From Monosiga brevicollis MX1 (taxonomy: Eukaryota; Opisthokonta; Choanoflagellata; Craspedida; Salpingoecidae), in the NCBI RefSeq assembly GCF_000002865.3, contig NW_001865079.1:116294-180293 (forward strand): 64,000 nt of DNA, written 5' to 3'. The notes beneath the pieces were generated by a model. That model made no database searches and had not been told where the DNA came from. It worked only from the letters and a program-made list of their open reading frames with translations. Position numbers and translations under genes: made by a program. This document shows positions 10,309 to 19,300 of this stretch, in pieces; position 1 is the stretch's first letter; every line of letters starts with the position of its first letter.

Positions 10309-13300
10309 ATGCCCGAAGTCGCCGCCGACAAAGGCAAGAACGGACGGCTGTCCAACGCCGCCAAGGCGGGGCATCGCCGCCACGTCTACCAAAACCCCAA
10401 GACCTCGAGGATCGAAAGGGGCTGGATGCAGCAGGAGCTTAATCGTGGCCGCACCTTCAACACTATGCGCAACCTACCCGGCACCCACATCGACCACACG
10501 AGAAACCATCCTGATTTCTGTCGTACCCAATGGGCGTCAGACAACAGTAGCCGTGGTGCTCGTCTTGGCAAGGAAGGTGAAGCCATCCGCACCCGTGCAC
10601 AGCCCAAGGCGCAAACAACGGGATGGAAAGGCCCACGCGGCGGCGGCGGCAGCAGCAGCAGCAGCGGCATTGGTAAAAGTGTCGGTGCTGGCACTCGTAG
10701 CGCTATGCAGGCAGCAAGCCGCACCGCCGCCCGCCAGACTGCACTGCGCACAGGCGCACGGATTGCTGGCAGATGGCTTGCGGGTGGTGCCGCGCGCGTG
10801 CTTCTGTGCAGCGTGCCTGGTGGCGCATTTTTCTCGGCCGCGCTGCTGGCCGTCGACCTCTACATGAGCTACTACAACACTTGTGGGGGCGACGATGGTG
10901 GCCCCGGTCGTGGAAATCGCGAGATGGCCCGCGATCCGGGTGGGGTAGCCGTTCCTCGTGGAAATCTGGAGGCCTTCAGCAAAGCCCCAGAACTTGCCGC
11001 CGACGATGCCGCTGCCGTGCTGGCCATTCTTATACCCCGTGCGGAGGCGGAGCTTCAAGGTCTTCCCTTCAGCTCTCGCACGGGTGACCTGCACTCCGCC
11101 GTGGTGCAGATCGTTGTGGCAGAACTCGCCACTAGCATCTACGTCGACAACGCCTACCCGTTTTTTTCCCTTCATTTCAACAAGGATGCCTGCCTTTACC
11201 CCGTGCTGCACCCGCTGCTGCGCGAGACGCTCGTGGGCCACGTCATCGCCACGCTGGACTACTACCTCAAGGGGTTCCTCAACGGCGGCGTGTACCCCGT
11301 TGAATACCTGATGAACTGGCACGAAGGCAGCTGCGGGGTGCAGCGTGAGGAGCTTAGGCAACACGTTGTTGACCTCCGCACCTTGGTGGCAACCCACGGT
11401 GGCGAGGGGGTTGCGTATAAGTCACTTCTCGAGATGCTGGCTGAGGCTGGCGTCGCAGACCTTGTAAGAGGGACCGATCAGCCCGAAGAGGCCACCAGCA
11501 CCGGCAAAACCACCGACGCATCGGCCAGCAAGTTCCGCACCAGTTTTCGCATTATCGGGACCCTGGAGCGAGCCGAGCGCGATGGTGACGTCGTCGCCTT
11601 GGTGCCCGGTTTTCGTGTCGAATACACGGTGGAGACCACACCTGCTTATCAGAAGGTGTTAGACGCTCATCTTGCTGAGCATGGCGTGTACCCAGATGGC
11701 TATGCCACTGTGCAGCGTGTGTATGCGCGCGCGGCTCGGGCTGCAGAGCAAGTCATGCCCCGCATCCCTCTCTTTGCCCCCTACTTTGCCATGCTCCGCA
11801 TCATCACAGCCTGCTCCGCACTGGTGACGTCGCTTCGGTCGACAGGGAAACTGCCACTCCTGAGTCTGCCAGTCGATGCATTCCGCACGGGGGCCAACTG
11901 CAAGCTGACACGCCTGACACCTCCTTTGTATCCCCCCCTGCCCGTGCGCTACTACAAGCAGCACGTCATTTCGATACGTCTGCTAGACCTCGTCAACCAG
12001 CTGCGTGCCAACGACAACCTTTCTGCTCTCACGCTAGACTCGCGTCACACACGAGCCTTTGAGCCCTCCAAGCTGGATCGTGAGATGGAGAGGCTTTCCT
12101 TACGCGTCTTTGAACCAATGGCCGACGTTACTTCCGCCGTCCAAGCTGCTGTTGCTACACTGGCCCAGCGCCAGCTGCCAAGCGAAGTGGACTTTGCCAG
12201 TGTCGACCTGGACGCTCTCCAGACGCACGTTCAAAATCAGTTGACTGCAGTGGCCGACGCTTGGCCAACAGTGCTGCTGCCCCGAATGATTGTGGATACA
12301 ACACGGCATTTACTGGCCACGTCCCTCTTTGATGACGAGCCGTCACAGCTGCCAAACGATGGCGGTGTGGACATTGAAGCTCATGAAAAAGCTGTCAGGG
12401 CCAGAATGCCCAGCAAAGAGGTGACGGAGCAGCTACTGCAGCCATTCCTGCGCCGCCTTTCGACCATAGACACAGTGCCTGACCGCAGCACTGCCGTCCG
12501 CCAGCATTTTGCCGATGAACTCATCACGGCTTTCCGAGCGTCGGCACTGTTTCCTCCGTGCAAGTTTCGCGAGGAGAGCCGCTTGCGAAAGCAAATTTTG
12601 CACACGCAAACTCAGTTGCGTGAAGAGCTCGCCAAAATTGATGTTTATCAACGCAGCATGGAGAAGGCTACCGAGGAGTACCGGACATCCCAGCTTGAGG
12701 CGCTTGCACAGGAGGTCCAGGATCTACATGCAGGCTTTGACCGTCGGGTGCTCGCCGTGCCTCCCGGCTGTGCCGTTGACCCAGCCGCAGTACAAGCCTT
12801 TCGGCAGTGGCTAGCCGATCAGGAACGACAGTCGCGTCAGCAGATTGAGGAAAGAGTGCAGCGCCAGGTTACAAGCAATGCCCAGGCTTTGGATGACGCT
12901 CGTCGCGATGTCAATCAGAAGGTGCAGAAGTTCATCCAAGGAATCGAACATACACTGCAGGTGGAGCCAGAAAAGCGACTCATGGGCATCCTCTCGGAAA
13001 AAGCTTCAGCATATTCATCTCAGCTTGCGGATGGAATTGTCCAGCTTCATGCCCGCCAGTCGGCTATCATTTTCCTTGACGACAAGACGATAAAGGGAAG
13101 AGTCGTGTCTCGCTGCTTGGGCGTGGCGGATCGGAGCTTCCTCAATGGGCATCAGGAGGATCCGAGGATCATAGGGGGCTGCGGGGTCAGCCTTGAGGAC
13201 CTAGAGGACAGCCCGCTTTTAGCCACCACCCTATCGACCGCTCAGGCACAACACCTGCGCGTAAGCCTCGCGCTCAAGACCTCTGCGGGATCCAGCACAG

Positions 13301-16300
13301 ACGTGAACGCCCAAGCTGTGGGTGCAACTGTGACCCGGCTAGATTTGGAGAATGGCCAATCTGCACTGGCTTTTCGCTGTCCGACTGAGAACGGATGCCT
13401 TGCGTCGCCCTCTGAAGCCACGCTTTGGCGAGCATGCACCCACGACGGCCGCGGGCACGTGACACCCGGACTTGGGCTAGTCATGGCAGAAGCTCGAGCG
13501 CTCATCGGCGACTGCCTCGAGCATGACGACTCGGTTGCTGAGGTAAAGGCAAAGCTATTGACGCTTGTAAAGCAATCACCCAGCGTGGTCTCAAGCCTTT
13601 CGCAGCTGGCTGCCGAAACGGAGCCTGCTACGGGCGCAACCCTGCTCCACGTGGCGGCAGCCTTTGCTTGCCCTAACGCCACCGAAGTGCTATTGGAAGC
13701 AGGCGCCAATGCAATGGCGACGGACAACGAGCAGGCCACGCCACTGCACTACGCCGCCGCTGCCGCGGCAGCTTTGCTGGAAGAAGGCTCGCGCGGCAGT
13801 GCTAACGACCCTGACACCAGCCCACACCAGGCTGTTGGCAATTTTGCAGGGGAGCATGAGGCACCAGAGCTGGCAACAGTACGGCTTTTGGTGAATGCGG
13901 GCGCATCGCCTTTTGTAAGACAAGGCGCGGGCCTAACGCCACTTTTCGTCGCCTGTCAGGGAAATGCTGCCGCCACGGCTCTGGCCATGCTGGATACACA
14001 CAAGGCTGGTGGTGGGTGTGACGTCAATGTGGGCCCGGACTCGGACATGATGCCCCTCCACTGCGCCGTAGCCCACGACATGGCGGCCGTGGCAGCTCGC
14101 CTTGTCCAATGCGGAGGGAGCTTGGAACGGCGGCGGCGTGCCGATGGTGCCTCTCCATTCCTCTACGCATGCATGCGAGCGTCCCATTCAACACTGGACG
14201 CTATGCTCTCTGCGGCCAAGAATGTACCGGACATTGACCACATGCTGGAGGGAAATTACAACTGCCTGCACTGCCTTGCCGCCTATTCTGGCAACAAGTC
14301 CTTGGCCAGCTGCTCCGACCTCCTTCAATCTGCCCAGGTCCTCCAAGCGGTTTACAAGGGTGCCAGCTGGCGGAGTCTCTGCTGCCAAAAGGACAGCAAC
14401 GGTCGGACACCAGCAGAACTCGCACTGGGCAGTGGTCTGCCAGAACTTGCCATGTTACTTGGCGAGCAGCTGGACGCCGATTCTGAGTTGCGATGCTTAC
14501 AGGCCGCCCTGGCTGCGGGAGCTGAAAGTTTTCTACGGGCCCACGCAGGACGCTTGCCACCAGATCTTGCCCGTGGGTGTGTGAAGCGCGGCTTCCGTCT
14601 CATGTATTCTCCTCAAAAGACAGAAAAGATCGTGAGTGATGCCCTGAATGCCCATACTGGCGAACAGGATGCAACCTTGCTGCTTACAGCCGTAGCACAA
14701 ACACGGCAAGCCGTTCTGTTGCGCACCATTCTGGAAAAGCAGCACAAGGGCAAACTACAGGTGGCCGAGTTCCTCAGACTCGCGGCAATAGCCAATGACG
14801 TCTCCCTTGTGAGCGAGACTTTACCAAAGGCGGACCAAGCGGCCATGCACGCATCGCTTTGCGCCGCACTGCGGCAGGCATCCTTGATGGCTGCCAGCCT
14901 GCTAGCCGACAAGCTGAATTTTACAGTGCTCGCCAAGCCGCAGATTGCCGAGGTTGTGGAAGCCGCCATATTGTCACAAAATCGGGACGGTTGGGCCCTC
15001 ATCGCACGCTTCGTAGCGCCGGATGATATGCAGCAGCTTCCGTCGTGTCGGAATGGCAACGCACTGCACTTGGCCGTGACCAGTGGAGCCACCATCCTCA
15101 TCCCAGCCATCGCTGCTGCCGGGGTATCGAGCGAGCAGCTTGACGACGATGGGCGCTCACCGCTCGAGCTCGCCGTGGCCATGAGTAGCCCTGCGCTTGT
15201 GGAGACGATGTGGCGCGTTCGGCCATCGCGGCTGCGCACTGGCGAGGACCCGGGCGTTGTCAGGGACACGGCGCCATCTGATGCCTCGCTTTTGACCCGC
15301 GCCATCTGCCACGCTCTTGAGCTAAGTGATGAGGTCATGTTGAGAACCCTTCTGCGGCTCCCAGGTGACGGTTCCAAGGCAGAAGCCTTGTTGCGTCAAA
15401 TACCTGCAGCTGAGAAGAGTCGGCTTCTTCGCCACAGCATTGACACGGGGGCTCTTGCCCTACTCAAGTTTTGCCTGGGGCTTCTCCGATGCATCCCGAC
15501 CCCCGATGCCGTGGCCGCTGCTGCGGTCAAGGACAGACCGGACCTTGTCGCCTCCCTCTTGGATACCTTAGCGGGTCAGAACAACCCCAAGGTGCTAAAT
15601 GAGGCCGTGGTGGCTGCTTACGAGGCTGCTATGGGTGTCTCAACACCCGTGTTGGGCCTCGTGCACCTTATGGCCAACGGCAAGGTGGGGACAAGCACAT
15701 CTGCGGCGGACGCGTGTAAAATGTGCACCACGACGCCCTCCTTGATGCCCCTTGTGCAGGCGGAACAGCTTGCAGGGCGTCTCCGTGCTGTGCAAAACGC
15801 GATTGAATCAGGCACGGTCGCTGAATTGCGACATGCACTGAAAGAGCTCCCTGATAAGGGTCTACACTTTCGTGACCCAGATACGGGCAGCCCGTTGCTA
15901 CACTGTCTTCTTGCCAAGCGGCGTCTCAACGCCCTGAATGTGCTCCCGCCTGGCTACAAACTAAACTCCCTGGACTTGGGCGGCCTGAGCAGCTGGACCC
16001 TGATGCTTCAACAGCTATCAGCCCAGGATATGAATGAATGGCTGCAGGCTTTGTGCTTGAGTGGGCATCAGACACGAAGTCAGCTGGCAGACGCACTTCT
16101 CTGCTCTGTAGGGGGGCATACGCCCTTTGAGCTGGGGCGCATGGGACTGGCTCAAACGACGGGGCTCCAAGTGCTCGCCACGCACGTGGCTGTTGGTTGT
16201 GAGGATTCCGAGGTCGATGCCGTGTCGACGCTGCCGGTCGTGCGCGGAGCGGGCAAATATGTGGGCTGCACTGCACTTCACGTGCTTTGCAGCGAGGCTG

Positions 16301-19300
16301 GTGCGAGTGCCGTCCAGGCGTACCTGGCGGCTCTGGAGGAAAGAGGTGCGAGCCCGGCAGTTATGCGCCAGGTGGTGAACGCCCGAGACCGGCAGGGTCG
16401 CACTCCACTGATGTGCCTGGCTGCTAGCCGCGGGACTGATGTTGGGTTTGCTGCTCTTACAAGGGCCGGCGCGGAGTTTGATGCCGTGGACGGATGCGGC
16501 CGCGGTGTGCTTCATCACGCGATTGCGGCCAGTCACACTACATGGCTTGGCAATGTCCTCTTGGATCCAACCACTGCTTCCCTGCTACCTCGCGGGCCCG
16601 ATGCCGATGGACGGAGGCCCGCCATGCTGGCTGCCCAGCTTGGGCTTGGTCAGGTGCTACGGCTCTTGCTGCTTCACAGGGACGAGCAAGAACACCTATG
16701 CACGCCGGATGTGTGGGGCCACACGGCGCTCACCCTGGCTGCTAGCGAAGGTCATGACGACCTTGTGTGTATGTTGGTAGATGACTATGGTGTAGACCCG
16801 GATGCTGTGTGTGAGGGGCCGCTCAAGGTTGACATTCAGCAGCGTTCCATGAGCAGCAGCGGACTTGCCGCAAAGGCAGGTATGACTGCAATTCACCTGG
16901 CAGCGCAGCGGGGCCACATGCCCGTCGTGCGTGCCCTTCATCATCGTGGTGTTTCAGTGTCAAGGCCCAATGTACATGGACAAACTGCGCTGCAGCTGCT
17001 CTTGAGCGCCGGGCGTGCGGATGCCATTGACCTCCTGTCACCGACACAGCTCATGGCGGTGGCCAACGAGCCACAAATGGGCGCCAGCCTCTTATCCGCC
17101 GCCGCACGCGGCAACCTATCCACCACAATTCTTAATTTGGTCCACCTTGCCGGCATCGCAGTTGATGCCGCCGATGCCAAGACGTTGATGACACCGCTAC
17201 ATGTAGCCGCAGCCACAGGTGCGCTGCAGTCCGTACGTGCTCTCCTCGACCTCGACGCAGATTTTCTGGCTTGTGACTGCCAAGGTCGCACGCCGCTGCA
17301 CATGGCAATTGAGTGTCGACAGCCAGACGCAGCCGCAGAGCTTCTACGGGCCGCACTGGAGGAGGGTGAAATAAAACGGCTTTGTGCCGCGACGACTGCC
17401 GATATTGTGGGTGGGGCAACAGCATTGCATGTGGCAGCCGAGGCAAACGATGTGGCCACAACTGCACGCCTATTGCGAGCTGGGGCTGATGTCAATAAGC
17501 CTGACGCCCGTGGGAACACACCAGCTCTCTGTGGCTTGCGGCGCCACGGTGATGGTGGTGACCTGAGAGTGCTCCAGCTTCATGTTGCTTATGGCGACGA
17601 GAGCCTGGCGTCACGTGTTAAGTTACCGTCAAACCACGGCAAGGAGGCGGCGGCGTTGCTTGAACGCTTGAGGTATGAGAAACCCCTGGTCAAGCCGGGC
17701 GAGCCACATCCACACCCACGGCGGCGTCTGTATCTTGAGCCGGATGACGTTACCCACGCTGGGGACATTCGACCACTTCTCCGCCGCGCCTTAGAAAGGA
17801 GCAGCAGCCAACTAATGGAGCTGGCGCAGGTACAACTAAGGTCCGACACCAGCAATGATGGCCCCAAGACGACCGGAAACACGCCGATCGCAGAAAGCGC
17901 TGGCGCCACCTCAAGCACGTGGCTAGATGTTGCCCAGGAAAGCGACTCGTGTCTTGCGGAATACTTTGTTGCGGTGACCGAAACCACGGGAGCTGAAGAC
18001 CTCCTTGAGACTCAAACGCCAGCTGTCATGACGGTGGCAGAGCGGCGTTTGGCTGTGCGGCAAGCCTGCCAGGGACTCTTGCAAGCCCATTGGCACTTTG
18101 GGGCAGAGGGTACCAAAATTGCGGTGGAACACCTCAACTCAACCAACCTCACAGCCAAAGACGTATCTCTGACCGCGCTCTGGCCGGGCAGGAAGACTGC
18201 CAAGCAAGCTCTCCTTGTCAGATGCATTGCCGAAGCTGCACGTGGGCCTTGTGAAGCCGATGTACTTCAATTTGGACTGGACGCCATGCTTCGCTGCGCA
18301 CCCGATAGCTTAAGCGCGGCCGGCGCTAGTGCACTTGGTTTAGTGCTGAACCAACTGGTCTGTGTTGGAGGCTCTCTCTGGCTTGGCTTTGTGTGCACTA
18401 GCGGCGCGGCGGGGGGCGCACTGGCTGATTTGACGGGTTTTGCACAGGATACTATGGATCTTTTGTCGGCGTGCCAGGATGAGGCTTCCTCCCTCAGGGC
18501 GCTCAAGTCGCTAATCCCTAACGCACTAGCACGAGGCGCAGCTCGGATAGAGTGCAAGAAGCATCGTGCACGGGTTCCAGCGGTATCACCCAAGCCAAGT
18601 GCAAAGGGCCCGGCAGTATCACCCAAGCCAAGTGCGAAAGGGCCGGCAGTAGCACCCAAGCCAAGTGCGAAAGGGCCGGCAGTAGCACCCAAGCCAAGTG
18701 CGAAAGGGCCGGCAGTAGCACTCAAGCCAAGTGCAAAAGGGCCGGCAGTAGCACTCAAGCCAAGTGCGAAAGGGCCGGCAGTAGCACCCAAGCCAAGTGC
18801 GAAAGGGCCGGCAGTAGCACCCAAGCCAAGTGCGAAAGGGCCGGCAGTAGCACCCAAGCCAAGTGCGAAAGGGCCGGCAGTAGCACTCAAGCCAAGTACG
18901 AAAGGGCCGGCAGTAGCACCCAAGCCAAGTGCAAAGGGGCCGGCAGCGGCGGCACGTGGCGTCAATCTGGACCGAGCAGCTGGGTCAGCCAACACAAAGC
19001 ATGCGCAAATAACCTCGACTCCACACCTCAAAGACTTACGCGCAGCTGCACAGCAAGCTTTGGCCGTGGCGCTAGCCAGCGCCTTTCCGGACCATGACGT
19101 CGAGCATGTGGAGCAGTCGTTTGCTAAGGACGTCTCCCACCCTCTCTCTCCAGACGTGCTTGCCCACTGCACAATGTTGTTTGACACGATCGAAAAAGCG
19201 GAGCAGCGGTTGTCGGCGATGGACATGAGCGGTGTGGTAGCGGAGGCGCGACAGCTTGGACAGCATCTAGCCAAGCGCCCTGGTTGCGGTTTTCCTCACT

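Noticed and set aside
18267-19274. 335-codon minus-strand open frame
   Set aside because: It is antisense to the SecA-ankyrin gene and its regular repeats mirror the 33-bp repeat. A high-GC shadow frame.
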